A stretch of 64,000 bases of DNA, taken from assembly GCA_013350335.1 (NCBI GenBank), contig CM023540.1, forward strand, positions 45,615,222 to 45,679,221, in the 5' to 3' direction. The notes under the pieces were generated by a model. The model ran no database searches, had not been told where the DNA came from, and worked only from the letters and a program-made list of their open reading frames with translations. Positions 33,694-46,000 of the stretch are shown in pieces. The stretch's first letter is position 1; the number at the start of each line of letters is the position of its first letter. The DNA is from Chimonanthus salicifolius (Eukaryota; Streptophyta; Magnoliopsida; Laurales; Calycanthaceae). The position numbers and the translations under genes are program-made.

Positions 33694-34942
33694 TTAGGAT
33701 GGTTCAGATGCAGGTTCAGTTATACTAACAATATCATGGATATTAGAGTCAACAAGAATAGGATCAGGTAATACCTTTAAGAAGTCCTGTAGAGACGATT
33801 GGGTCAGTGGGTTTGTAGATGTAGGAGACAGTGTACTATCATGGATTTGACATTCACGCCCTTCAACTGAGTGCTCAATGGAAGATGTTTCAGGTGTCTC
33901 GGCTTCAATACTAAATGGCCTCATTATCTCAAAAAACATTATTTCGTCTTGATTCTGTACTTCATCTCTAGTCTCCCCCTGAAGTGAAGAATCTGGTATC
34001 TCTTTTGGATAGAAAAATATTTTTTCATGGAATATTACATCTATGGAGACATAAAACTTCTGAGTAGGGGGATGATAACATCGATATCCTTTCTGAGTGG
34101 AGCCATACCCTACAAACACACAATTCAATGCATGTGGTTCCAGCTTGGTGCATTGATTTGTATGTAAGTGAACATACACTACACATTCGAAGACACGAGG
34201 TGCCAAATGAACAACTGAGGGAAGCGTACAATGGTCAGATAGTACATCCAAAGGTCTTCTGAATCCAAGAACACTAAATAGTGTACAATTAATCAAGTAG
34301 ATAACGGAACTCAAAGCTTCACCCCATAGATGTGGTGGAACATGACCCCCAATTAAGAGAGATCAAGTGACCTCCAAAAGGTGTCGGTTTTTCCGTTCAA
34401 CAACCCCGTTCTGTTGAGGAGTCTGAGAGCAAGATGTTTGATGGATAGTACCAACCGAATGCAGAAAATGAGTCAATTCATTTTTGAAATATTCACCAAC
34501 ATTATCAGAACGAATAAATCTGATAGTTATGCCAAATTGTGTGAACACCATTTGACGGAAAAGACGATACACAGTACATACATCGCTCTTGTGTCTCAGT
34601 AAATAAACCCAGGTCATCTTGGTAGAATTATCAACAAATGTAATGAACCACTTCATTCCATTGCATCTAGAAAGTGGGGCAAGACCCCAAACATCTGAGT
34701 GGACTAAGGGCAAAAGATGCGTCAGTTTTATCATCACGCGAATGAAAAACAGAACGATGGTTTTTTGCCATTACACAAGTTTCGCAAACAAAGTCTGAAA
34801 TATTAGAACCAGTAAATAATGATGGAATTAATCTCCTAAGGTAACCAAATGAGGGATGACCCAATCGTGCATGCCATAACCAAATCTCCTCCTTCCTTTT
34901 AAATATGCTGGCGTCCATAACGTGAACTAGTGGCTCCATCAT
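33694..34942 (-). pseudogene. Copia integrase
   Basis: 34942-34667 has the zinc-binding HARLGHPSFGYL with CETCVMAKNHR. 34737-34363 has the catalytic core: HSDVWG (first Asp), FIRSDNVGEYF (second Asp) and TPQQNGVVERKNRHL (Glu). 34314-33694 is the integrase C-terminal part and linker to RT, with a CVFVGYGSTQKGYRCY motif. Frame changes between the pieces show decay. Confidence 0.9.
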
Positions 34943-35130
34943 CTAATCGTTGTAACCCATCTTCCAGGTAGTATAAGCATCTACGTTGTTTACTACTGTC
35001 AATCTTCTCCTTGGTATGGATGTTCTGAAAAATACAGTAAGTAGGAAAAAATATGGCAACACAGTCATGAGACTCGATTAACTGATTAACAGAAATAAGA
35101 TTACAATTTAGTGATGGGATCAATAAAACA

Positions 35131-35899
35131 TTAGTGAGAGATAAGGATAGTGACTAGTGGTACAGTGCCGACACCGACAACTGTGGAAAACACACCACTG
35201 GCATTAGTAATGGCTGATTTGGGACAACTAGAAGATAAATGGCTAAACTTAGATTTATCATAAGTCATATGGTCCGTAGCACCTGTGTCAATTATCCAAG
35301 CACTATTTCTAGTAAAAAAAAAAGAAAGATTAATAGCAAAATTAATGATACCTGCCTTGGCAAAGAATCCTGAAGCAGTGACGACGTGGCTCTTAGGAGC
35401 TGAATCCTCTGCCGTGGGATTATAACACTTGGGAGATGCCGTCTTACCCTTTAGATGCCAAGCAGGGTAACCATAGAGCTTGAAGCATGTATCTATCACA
35501 TGATTATCCCTATTACAATGAGTATACTTACGAACACCTTTCTTTGGGTCCGGACAAGCACCAGATTTTCAAATAGCCATAACATCTCCTTCATTAGATG
35601 TTGTACCAAGCATAGCATCTTGGCGATTTGCCTACACACAACGATAACATAAGTAACTTGTAGATTTGGAAGCGGTGTAGTTGCAAGAACACGACCACAA
35701 ACCCCATCCAAATGAGAATCGAGACCAGCCAAGAAAACGTAAAGAAGTTGAGAGTTAACCATTGTGGTATAGCTCTCAATATCCTTGGTACATTCCATAG
35801 TGAAAGGCTCAATAGCATCAAGTTCCTGCCATAATTTTTGTAGTTTTCCAAAGTAAGCAGAATAAGTTTGTTTGGCAGCTTCCTAGATCTCCTTGGCAA
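35131..35899 (-). pseudogene. Copia gag and protease
   Basis: 35899-35496 gives gag pieces in two frames. 35499-35131 has a remnant of a nucleocapsid motif (CFKLYGYPAWH) and the aspartic protease WIIDTGATDHMT. A shift between 35496 and 35600 separates gag from protease. Confidence 0.82.
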
Positions 35900-36762
35900 T
35901 AGATAGGCGTATGTAAATTGACCTGATGTCCTTAGTCATGACGTCAAGGAGCCAAGATTTGACCATACAGTTCTCATCCTCCCATGTTTCATATTCCTCA
36001 GAATTGTTGCCTTATGTTGCCTTCTGGTGCCTTCTTACTATCAGAGATAAAGCCCCAACGTTTCCTGCCCTTGATCTTATTCTGAGCATTCAAGGACCAC
36101 TCAATGTAGTTAGTTCCATCGAATCGTTCTGGAGTAATCAATAAGGACATATCTTGTACGTGGAATGGAGACAAGACAGTGGGATCAGCCTTCTATTTCC
36201 CTGTCTGAGATTCTAGGTTACTGGAAGATGAATCAATCATGATATAGGAGGCAAATAGAGAGCAAGATCAACCCAAAAAAAAAAAAAAAGCCATCAAGAA
36301 GCTTAAACAATACTATCTGTAGCAGAACATTCACAAATCAAAGAGCTTCCAAGAACCCACGGCTTGATGAAGAAACCGTTTCACCAAGTTGTACCAGTAG
36401 GATCGAAAAAAAAAATAGAAAAAACAAGGCTTCGAATCCTATGAAAGTGGAAAGGAGATCAAACTTGACTTTGATATCATGTTCAAAACACTTTTGAAGA
36501 GAATAATTTTTCTGTGTTTATTATGATTACAAGAATGTCTTTTTATACAAGCAATATTCTCCTTGATTACATGATATCCAATATTAGAGGAAGAAGTATA
36601 GTAAGAAGTTACTATACAAGAATCATAACAATAGCAACCTTCCTATTTTAATGAGATTGAGGTTGACCGTTCCTAACATCAATCACCCGAGACCCGCAAC
36701 TTAACTAGATCTGTTCGTAGAAGAAGAAATCCAAGAGGTTCAAATAAGAATCCGGAACAATG

Positions 36763-36999
36763 CAGAAGGTTCCGGAGGTTCAAGAAGATTCTAAAAGGTT
36801 CTAGACTTGAGTAGAGTTTTCTAGAATAACCTAAATAGTGTAAAGTTTCTAGAGTCGTATAGAAGATTCTAGAACTCTATGGAAGAGCTTAGAAGTATTT
36901 AGAATATTGTAGAACTCTATAAAAGTGTGTAGAGTCTTATAGAAGTGTATGGAACAATGTAGAAAAGTGTGGTAGTTGTAGAGATTCTTAGAATATTCT
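36763..36999 (+). promoter_or_regulatory. Cluster of heat-shock-element-like sites in an LTR
   Basis: A perfect three-unit nGAAnnTTCnnGAAn site is at 36862-36874 (GAAGATTCTAGAA). Near-perfect sites are at 36765-36777 (GAAGGTTCCGGAG), 36784-36791 (GAAGATTC), 36819-36826 (TTCTAGAA) and 36991-37001 (GAATATTCTGG). A TATA-like TATTTATAG follows at 37024-37032. The spacing fits a heat-responsive LTR promoter like that of ONSEN in Arabidopsis; activity is inferred. Confidence 0.6.
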
Positions 37000-37409
37000 G
37001 GAGTGTCTAGGAGAGTGTGAAGATATTTATAGAGGCAACCATTGGATTAATGTCACATGGCACAATCCTAGCCACAATTGGGCATGGCCTCAACTATAAT
37101 AGAGATGGGGAGCCCATTTGCACCCAATCTACACAAGCTAGCCAAAGATTCTAGCATAGCTTTGTGAGTTAAGAGTTTGTAGCCTTTGAGTGTTTCTTTA
37201 TAATCTCCTTTGTTGTTCAACATAAGAGGGTGTTTGTGTTGATCACCTTGGTGTTCATCTCCATCTCATTCTTGTGTTTGTGTGATTGCTTCTTCATCTT
37301 GGTCTAAAGAGTGACCAAATCAATTGTTAGGCTAACTCACTTGACGACGGAGTGATTGAATGAGTGCTGCACGGGCTGAATCGCTAAAGGATTCCCTAAC
37401 CCTGTGACA

Positions 37410-38197
37410 CATAACATTACACTTAAGTCTCAATAGAAATGATCAAATATATTTTTTTTTTAATTTACATATGGAAAACTAAATACTCAAAGTAAATCCC
37501 CACGTAAATAATATACTTTTTTTTTTATTTATCGATACTTTTATTAAATAGTATACTATATATTGAAAAATAAAACCATTATAATAAATCTATCACCGCT
37601 GTATGTAATCAGTCCAACTTTTAAATATATACAATAACGAAAGTCATGTTAGATTTTAATAAATCCAATTGAACTTATGTCAAAAATTATTGAACTCGAT
37701 CTGATTTGACCTGAATTTTTCAATTCGATCTGATCAAAATTTTCTAATCTGAGTCAACCTGAGTGATGTTTTATAACTTTGTTCACGCGAGTCAAATCAA
37801 GTTACATCAAGTCGAGTCGGAATTGATTTTAAATTTCTCAATCCAAACCGATCCAGATTTTATGCGGGTTTTTAGTTTTCCAACTCGATCCAACCTAGAT
37901 ATACAAATACATAATTCAAATCCATTGATTTCTTCAATTGAATCATACGGGTTAGGTTAAAACCCGACCCAAAATTTCACCCTAATATACTATGATATTG
38001 TATGAAGCGGTGCATGGACCATCAGATATAGGGAAACTCAGTTGTTAAACACATGATAAGCTCAAACTCTGTTTTCCAAGATCATATTAAATCGGTGGTT
38101 GACAGGTGGACTAAAACCTTGCCACCCAGCAAATAAGGATTTACTACATTTTTATCTAAACGGTCGTCTTCTTCTCCTATTCCACGCATCTTATCCC
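37410..38197. repeat. Intergenic with ACCCGACCC-type repeat, copy 2
   Basis: 37410-37639 is AT-rich. 37640-37982 is a copy of the dispersed repeat at 8030 (GATTTTAAATTTCTCAATCC, TACAAATACATAATTCAAA, CCCGACCCAAAATTTCACCC). The rest is the upstream flank of the gene at 38340. Confidence 0.6.
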
Positions 38198-38208
38198 TTT
38201 ATATATGA
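38198..38208 (+). promoter_or_regulatory. TATA box of the 143-aa gene
   Basis: TTTATATATGA lies 132 bp upstream of the start codon. It is followed by a CT-rich leader (TCTTCTTCTTGTCGC) typical of plant 5' UTRs. Confidence 0.7.
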
Positions 38209-38339
38209 TAGGAAAATCCGGCAATTGAAAAGGTCCACACTTACTCTCCTCATCTCCTTGCCTCTTCCTATCCTTCTTAAACCTCTGTTTCTTAATCCTT
38301 CTTCTTCTTGTCGCTCTTGTTCTTCTTCTGATCTGCAAC

Positions 38340-38771
38340 ATGAAGAGTGAAACAACCCAAAAATGCAAGCTGCTACGTTGTATGAAGGCGTCTGTAAGAG
38401 CTCTACGTAGGGCAAGGGATTTGTATGTGAAGAGCCTCACTGATTGCTCCGGGAGGATGCATTACAGTGCGGCGATGGGCTACCCCGCCGGAGTCGTCTA
38501 TACTTTGCCCGAGAGCTTCACTGTAAATTCATCCAAATCGGACTATGACGAAGATCTCAGGAATCTTATGCAAGCGGTCTCACGGAGGAGTCCGGCAGAG
38601 ACGGCATCGAAATTCAAAGGATTGCCCAAGAGTTTTAGTGTGGGTATTGGAAGGATTGATGAAGATAAGCCCTGTTATTTTGAGGATTTGAAGGTGAATT
38701 CGAATGAGGTTTTGTGTCCAAGGAATACAAGTTATGCTGCTTCAAACAAAAGAAATCTTGTCATCTTTTAA
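38340..38771 (+). CDS. Intact single-exon plant protein of unknown function, 143 aa
   Basis: The ATG in GCAACATGAAG follows a TATA box and pyrimidine-rich leader at normal plant distances, and the frame is open to TAA at 38769. Codon use is more G+C-rich than the flanks, as for a real gene. Residues 11-29 read LLRCMKASVRALRRARDLY, a basic amphipathic helix, followed by KSLTDCSGRMHY. Two related motifs, LPESF (56-60) and LPKSF (95-99), flank an acidic DYDEDLRNLMQAVSRRS segment. No signal peptide, membrane segment or enzyme motif. I recognise the style of a plant-specific family (RARDLYV-S-TDC) but know no function for it. No introns. It is the clearest uninterrupted host gene of the window. 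Antisense frames across it are shadows. Confidence 0.85.
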   Translation: MKSETTQKCKLLRCMKASVRALRRARDLYVKSLTDCSGRMHYSAAMGYPAGVVYTLPESFTVNSSKSDYDEDLRNLMQAVSRRSPAETASKFKGLPKSFSVGIGRIDEDKPCYFEDLKVNSNEVLCPRNTSYAASNKRNLVIF

Positions 38772-39913
38772 GAGAAAGAGGAAGAGCTTAATTTCTCACA
38801 CCATGAATGTATTTTTATTTCTCTCTGCTATGTAAATTATCTCATTTGGAATATGTGAGGTTCACTTTTTAAATAATTAGCAATGATATCTATATTATCT
38901 TTATGATTTATCTACTTGATTAGAAAAATTATAATTTTTTTTATATCCTTATTATTTCATCTAGATTTTTAAGAAATAAACTCTATATACTTTAAATCAC
39001 ACAACTTACTATCAACTTTACTATTGGTATAACATTATACCTTATTATTTTATTGTATTATATTGTTTTCTAACAAAAATGTAATAGAATTATTAATTTA
39101 CATTTTACTCTCCATATTGAAATGGTTTGATCACACAGCTATGAATCCAATGAGGATGCAAATTGGGTGTTTCACATATGGGTCAAGATACAATTATACG
39201 ACCCACATTCAAGCTTTTATAATCTATAATAATCCAAATTCTTATTGTTATAAGTTCAATTCTCACTTCACTCGTCCAAAAATTAATTCTCACTTGACGA
39301 CAGTCCTAACAACAAATAGCTTTCAAGAGTATTTAGAACAATTAATTATCACAAAGATAAATTTATTTTAAAATATTAAAATGAACAAGTGTAACTCAAA
39401 AATCTAACCAAAATAAATAGTACAAAAAATCTAATAATATAACGTTTATCCATCCACTTGTATCTCATTGGAATTGGACTTCATTAGGCAGATTGAAGAT
39501 TGATACAGGTACAATCTCAGCCGCAGAACTAAGAGAAAAAATGGCCGATAAATCCTTTAAAGATGCACAAATCTAATAGGGAATTTTGTCGGTTAGCCTG
39601 ATAGGGGTTATGGTAACTCAAATAGGTTTAGTCTGTTAAGTCCATATTTGATCAGATTTTATAATTATAAACTTCCTTTAAGATATATGTTAAGGCCCCG
39701 TTCGGGTGAGAGATTTACTCCATCATTCTCATTTTTTAAAATCCTTTTGAAATAAAGTGCTTTCATGATTGACGTGAGCACGTTTAATAGTAAGAGAAAA
39801 AAAATTGAGTAATGTTTATTGTAGATTGGAGTATCTTTTATTATGAGGTAAAAAATTGATAAGTCGATATAATCGACTGTTACGCTCTTATCAACTGCAA
39901 CAGACCGATACAC
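38772..39913. other. Intergenic, 3' flank of the 143-aa gene
   Basis: AT-rich 3' flank. A GGCCCCGTTCGGGTGAGAG motif near 39693 looks like a MITE end, but no partner end was found. Confidence 0.5.
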
Positions 39914-40341
39914 CAGGGGTCAAAATATCGGTTTAACCGATATATCGGCCGATATGCAAATATCGGCCGTATATCGACCGATATTTTTATCTCTCATCCC
40001 GATATCGGCATTTTCTCTCTCCTCCGATATCAGAACCGTGAAAAACCGTGACAAAACTACAAAAAACCGCAAAAAACCCGTGAAATCCGTGAAACCCTGA
40101 ACCGCAAAAAACCGCAAAAAACTGTGAAACCCGTGAAACCCTGAACCGTTGAAAACCGTGAAAAACTGTCAAAAACCGTGAAAAACTGTGTAAAAACCGT
40201 GAAAAACCGTATCAGTGTTTTTAAAAAAAAATAAAAAAGAAATAATTAAATACCGATATTTATGAATATCGGCCGATATTGTAGCTGATATTCGGTATGT
40301 ACGGCCGATACGATATGTATCGGCTGATATTTAAACCTTAG
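39914..40341. mobile_element. TATCGGCC-family element (d), perfect 8-bp TSD
   Basis: CGATACAC at 39906-39913 and 40342-40349. Ends CAGGGGTC and AACCTTAG. Sub-terminal TATCGGCCGATA palindromes flank an array of CCGTGAAAAA-type units (40034-40215), like element (a). 428 bp, non-coding. Confidence 0.92.
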
Positions 40342-42305
40342 CGATACACATTCATCTGCATCTATTTGTATCCTTATTGCAACACACCGATGTGTTGTGA
40401 ATACATATCAATTTTCATTTTTCCAATAAAAACCCTCTCCCTCTCTTACCGGTCTGATCTTTGTGTTTCGACCAATATACAATGTATCAACTGTATTTTT
40501 TATATATGCTTTAATACCTCCAATTGTCGCTCGTCCATTAGCAAGACTCTTTTTGCAAGTGCAAAACAGCATTATTGAGGTTGGGTGGAGTTTTATTGTT
40601 ATTTAAAAAATTTAAATATTGATTTTATTGTAAAATAAGAATTAAAAAATAGTCACGATGGTCATAAGCCATTAGATGATGAGGAAGATGACTTCCAACG
40701 TATAAACCACTTGATTGGCCGCCTCCCATTAGTTCGGACTTCGGACCCGTGACCCAATAAAATATTTTCATATAAAAAAAATTAGATGTGTGCAAAGAAA
40801 TAAACCATTGTTTATTTATGCACACTACAAAATCATGAATTCATGGAGTCACGGGGTCACTTCGCATTCTATGAAATATTATTATTTTATTTAAAAACAA
40901 AATTTAGTGAGGAGCTCAACTTAAGATAGAATTAAATTCATTAGGATTCAGATTGATAAAAGCATAATACATGATTAGAAGAAAGTGAAATAAATATAAT
41001 TGACTTTATTTACTAGCCATGTAGTGTTTAGGGTGATGGTAGAGCTGAAATTCGGGTGGGTCGAACTGAATTTTAATAAATTCAATTCAACTCATGTCAA
41101 ATTTTATTGAACTTGATCTAATCTAAATTGTGGACCTGAATTACTTAATTCGATCTTATCCTAATTTTTTACCAGATTCAACCTAAATGTTGGCCTTACT
41201 TGACCCAACTTGACCCAAGTTTTAGTCCTATTTGCTATTGTTTTATAACTTAGTGTACTCGGGTCGGGTAGGGATTGATTTTAAATTTCTCAAATCAACG
41301 TGATCGAAATTTCATTCGGTTTTATTCTCAAGCTCGACCCAATATGAAATATACAAATACTTTAATCCAAACCCACTGATTTCTCAAGTCAGGTCATGTG
41401 GGTCAAGTTACAACTTCCAAGTTTCACCCCTGAGTAATTGATCTCTTCTTTATTAGTATTTCACAAAAATAAAAAAAGAAAACAGACCAAACAATCTATG
41501 TGTTTTTAAAGACAATTAATGATTTCAACCACTAAGATCAAGTGAATGAAAATTAAATTTGACTTGAAATCTTATCTTTTTTAACGCATTAAGTCTACTA
41601 TTATTTATTGTATTTTATGAAAATAAAAATGAAAGAAACTAAACTAGATATGACCCATGCAACTAGTTACTCCCTATCTTTTTCACTATGTTTAAATAGT
41701 GCTTATTCAGATAATGGTTGATGTGACAAGCTTTTAATAAATAAAATTACACGTATCCTATTGTAAATAAGACTCCAGAATTGCAAAAAATAAACTAACA
41801 GAAACACCACTTCCTCCTTTCAATATCCTCAATCAAGCAATAATCGTGCAATTAGAAATTTATGTTTTTATTTTATCTATGTTCTTAAAATAAAATAAAT
41901 GCGTCGAGGATTATTCAGATGCTCTAAAAACCTGGACACCTTCATCATAAAAAAAAGTTTAAGATAACACCAAATGAATCTTTATTTATTCATTCATTAA
42001 ACAGTTATGATTTATTTCAATTCTAACAAATATTAAAAATAAAAAACAAAATACATCTTAAGCTAAGATAATAAAGGAAATTTTAAATTTGATTTGGTGC
42101 ATTTGAAAGATTAAACGTATATTTATTATATTACAAGCTGATAAGTTTTACAACCAATGGACTATTTGATGTAACCTTCGATAAGTTATACTAATGAAAT
42201 GGTGTAATCACTCTTTTAATGAGTCATATTGGTGCTTGACAGCACCTAGTCTTGATGGTGATGGCTTACGTTTGTTTACAATAGAATATACTTTGTACTG
42301 TCTCC
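40342..42305. repeat. Intergenic with ACCCGACCC-type repeat, copy 3
   Basis: 41030-41435 is a relative of the repeats at 8030 and 37640, ending CCAAGTTTCACCCC. The remaining sequence is AT-rich with no gene seen. Confidence 0.6.
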
Positions 42306-42523
42306 CAGGGGTTCAAATATCGGCCGATATATATCGGTTTCGAAGAGTCCTATATCGGTCGATATATCGGCCTTACCATATCGGTCGATATATCGGCCTT
42401 ACCATACGGCCGATATTTTGATACCGGCCGATATCAGCCGATATTTAAAAAAAAAAAGAGGAAGAGAGAGAAAAATATCGGCCGATAACGATATATCGGC
42501 CGATATCGATATTTTAATCCATG
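42306..42523. mobile_element. TATCGGCC-family element (e)
   Basis: Flanks CTGTCTCC (42298-42305) and CTATCTCC (42524-42531), 7 of 8 matching. Starts CAGGGGTTCAAATATCGG and ends TTTTAATCCATG. 218 bp, with nearly continuous ATATCGGCC units and an A-run; lacks the CCGTGAAAAA array, so it is a short variant. Confidence 0.88.
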
Positions 42524-43053
42524 CTATCTCCTCATGTAATGAAGATGAGCCTTGAATGATAATCTATCCAATCCATCCATTTGATTGGCTCCATTGTGGA
42601 TTAATTAGGGCTCTTAAATTTAATTTGGGCAAGTGATCTTTGTCGTCAATGAATAAGAATTTGAAATATAATTTTTAGATCAATTTAAATATAAAATATA
42701 TTTTATAAAGAGGCACAAATTAAATGGCTGAACTTGGACACTGTTAATTCAGCCATCAATATCTTTACCCTTTATAAATATGATATATTTATTTCTCTAA
42801 GAAATACAACTAGGCTTCTTATCTCAAGAAATACACCTAGGCAATATTTTTTTTATGATAAGGGTGTTGGTCAAGCTAGATAGTCCTAGAGGGGAGTGAA
42901 TAGGACAATTGCGGAATTTTAAATTTCTTAAAAACTTTGATCAATTAAAATTGGATTTTTACTAATTAATCCAATTGACCTTCCAAAATATTGAGATTTA
43001 AAATAAATAATGAATGTGAAGTGAAATCTCAACAAACACAATTTTGCCAAACA

Positions 43054-46000
43054 TGTCACGCCCCAACCCAAAGGGTAGGCCCGGAACGCGACTGAATTTT
43101 TTTTTTTAAGATAAACTAATACAAGCATTCTAACTGGGCCGGATCAATAGTTAGGTCCAAATGTCACACATGATCCCAACATGTGAACTCAAACACATAT
43201 CATAAGTCTACCCCACAAAATAGACATAAATAACAACATCAATACACATCATATAGAAAACCAACCATTGATATTCCAATTCAATTTACAAACAGAATGA
43301 CTACAAAACATAGTAGTCTCAATTACATCACATTTAAACAAATTAAGTACCACACCCAGTACCTAACAAAAGTAAATGGTTCCAAAAACCAACAAGTAAA
43401 AATAAGGGTATTCCTCTCAGGGGGGATCTTGAAACACCGCCTCAGCTTGTCCACCCTAAGCTTGAAAAAGAAGGTTCTTCTCCTCGGGTTCATCTCCTGA
43501 AAGGTGAGTGGGGTGAGCTAACTAGCCCAATGAAGGAAATATAACAGTGCAGTTAAGTAAATAACAGGTTAGCAATAAACAACAGTTGCAATAAATATCT
43601 CATGCTTGATCACAAATAAGCATAATATTATCATTATTCTCATAATTCATCATTTCTTTTCCGATACTGCTATCATCCAACGTAACGCTTGCCAACTACG
43701 CTGAGACCATTGTATTAAGTCCCGACACGGTCAAAATACATCCTTACAAGTACATCTCCGGCTCTACCATAGCCGATACTGACACCCTTAAGTCAGCAAC
43801 TGTCGACACCCGTGGTCCAATAGACATAAACCATCTCCCATAGGGCCGATATTGGTTCAATAGTCAAGGCACGTGGAACAGTTTTACACATTTCATATGA
43901 TCAACATCATAGGCACTCTTACCATAGTGCGTCAAGTCTAGGCACATGAGTGCGTTCATCAAATCCGAAACCACCCATTGCTCAAATATCCAAATCAATT
44001 TAAACATGTTTACATCAAGCTGCAAAGTTAAGTTCCCTCACCGTAATTGTGTGGTTATGCAGTCTCTGTTCAAACAAACAGACAAGTGCACAATCAATAT
44101 ACAGATCAAATACATAGCATCATACAAGTAGTATTTCGAAATCATATTTGTTTTTCTCAAAATATCCAAGGTACATGGAATTGAGTCTCCTACTTGGTTT
44201 CTATCCTTTTTAAATTATAATCATCCACCAGATAATAATATAATAAAAAGGGGTTCAGTCCAAAACTCATATTGTCTTCTGGGCATTGACCAGATTGACT
44301 TATTGAGTTAGGTATAGATCCTCGGGTCACTTCTCGGTTGTCTTCTAGATAGGACCAGACCTGACATTTTGAGTTAGGCCTCGAGGTCACCCAGTGCCCA
44401 ACAATACAGCGTCGGCCTGAAAGTGAAATCATTTAGTGCCCGACCAATAGGGTTGGCCTGGAAGTGAATACAATAGTATTTACACTATAGTAATAAGAGA
44501 AGAGGGTTAGTACATTTTTAATTAACAAAGGGGGTACTAACATCACATCAATCAAATAATAATCAAACAAGAGCATTTTATACTTCAAAAACTGGGTCCC
44601 TCGGAACATGCCTCGGAACCAGGTACTGTGGCTTCGGATCATTCGAACCACACCAAAACTAGTCACTGACCTCGGAACATGGGTCTGACTTCTGATCGTT
44701 CGAAGATCGGGTCTCGGATCATCCGAAGTCCATCCGAACCGAAAAGAAAACCGAAAGCAAGTCTCGGTGGGTCTGGTGCCTCAGAACATCTGAAGTCTGG
44801 GTTCGGAACGTCCGAGTGGGTTCGGTCCTTCCGAGCTCTGTTCGGATCGTCCGAAAGGGTCTGGCTAGCCTCGGGCGCTTCTGGGCTTCGGGTGAAGCTC
44901 GGAACGTCCAAGGGGTACTGCTCGGACCGTCCGAAAATTGACTCTCGGACCGTCCGAGAGTCGTCTTCGTCCACTGTTTGCACCAGCAGACAGTGATGGC
45001 AGTCACACAGTGAAATGCGAATTCGGAAGCAGTGGGTTTCCCGAATTCGGTTTTCACACTTAGCCGGTCCGATGGACTCCTCTGTGAGTCCTCTTTCCAA
45101 AGGGAATGGTTTGGAGTTTTCAAGCTCACTGGGCCATCCGATTTTAACAGCAAATCCTCACGGGTACATGAAACCCATGACTTTTTCTTAAACTTTGAAA
45201 TGGTTTTACTCACTCAAAACAGGGCCAAAACCGATTTTATTTGATTCTAAACTGATTGAAATTGAAAGAGAAACACAGTGATTACCTTCACTAGAGTTCC
45301 TGGGCTAAAATCTGGTCTTTTTTTGAAAATTTCCTTTCTAAGGTATGGTAACTGAAACTTGGGAGGAAACAGAGACAAGCAGGGAGGGTCAGCTGGGTTT
45401 GGCTTGTTTCAAACAGCTGAGAGGGAGACTGAGAGAGAGAAGAAAGTTTGCTGGGAGGAAAACCAGTAGACTGAGGGTTGTATAAATAGAAAAATCAGCC
45501 GAAAGAAAGGGTCGGTTGGCCACTGCATGCGGCTGCATGCATCGGCAGCTGACGTTCCAAACAGTAACCGGCAGATTACTGTTTGGTTGCAGATCGGCCC
45601 TCCAACAGTTTACAAATTGCAAATAAGTCCCCGATTGTAATAAAAAACAATGATTTTTTAACTAAACATAAGATTTTGAAAACTCGAAATCTTAATCCAA
45701 CCTCACATATAGGTTTGGTTTTGAAAACCTTGATTACCATCAAAATTTTGAGATTTAACTCTCACTAAAAGCCAATGATTTAAATAAAAACCACATTCTA
45801 CCCTTATTTTCTTAATTAAACAAATGTTAAAATAAACAATTAAGAAACCTCATTTTGGGGTGCAAAGGAATAACTAGACCATTCTTAAAATGGTCTAACA
45901 CAAAATACTAGTTTTGAAATTTATCTTATTTCCAAAACCTTTAAAAATAATTAATACCCCCTTTCAGGGTTTTGACGGGCGGATTTAAAATACCTTTTTC

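Larger units (their letters stand above)
31764..36678 (-). mobile_element. Copia LTR retrotransposon, structurally near complete
   Basis: TCAAT is repeated at 31759-31763 and 36679-36683 (perfect 5-bp TSD). The LTRs are 31764-31994 (3' LTR, 231 bp) and 36480-36678 (5' LTR, 199 bp), both starting TGTTAGGAACGG on the minus strand. Primer site next to the 5' LTR: TGATATCAAAGTC. Polypurine tract TTGAAGGGAG at 31995-32004. Domain order gag, protease, integrase, RT, RNase H is the Copia order. Several in-frame stops make it non-autonomous now. The LTRs differ by small indels, so insertion is not very recent. Confidence 0.93.
31750..37409 (+). mobile_element. Solo LTR split by a Copia element
   Basis: With 31764-36678 and one copy of its 5-bp TSD removed, 14 bp on the left joins 36684-37409. 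The joined unit starts TGTCACAG and ends CTGTGACA, a perfect 8-bp inverted pair, flanked by CATA on both sides. It has an HSE-rich upstream part, a TATA box near 37024 and a T-rich end, so it is read on the plus strand. Related to the insert at 20648. The TSD is only 4 bp, so a solo LTR is likely but not certain. Confidence 0.7.

Noticed and set aside
38177..38440. Antisense Arg-rich frames over the 143-aa gene start
   Set aside because: Shadows of the leader and first codons of the sense gene, which has TATA box, leader and start context.
39693..39720. GGCCCCGTTCGGG, resembling a MITE end
   Set aside because: No inverse partner within several hundred bases and no TSD.
44663..45244. Several frames on both strands in the Tekay LTR
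   Set aside because: Caused by the CGGACCGTCCG repeat; all frames are partly open, and the other LTR breaks them differently.
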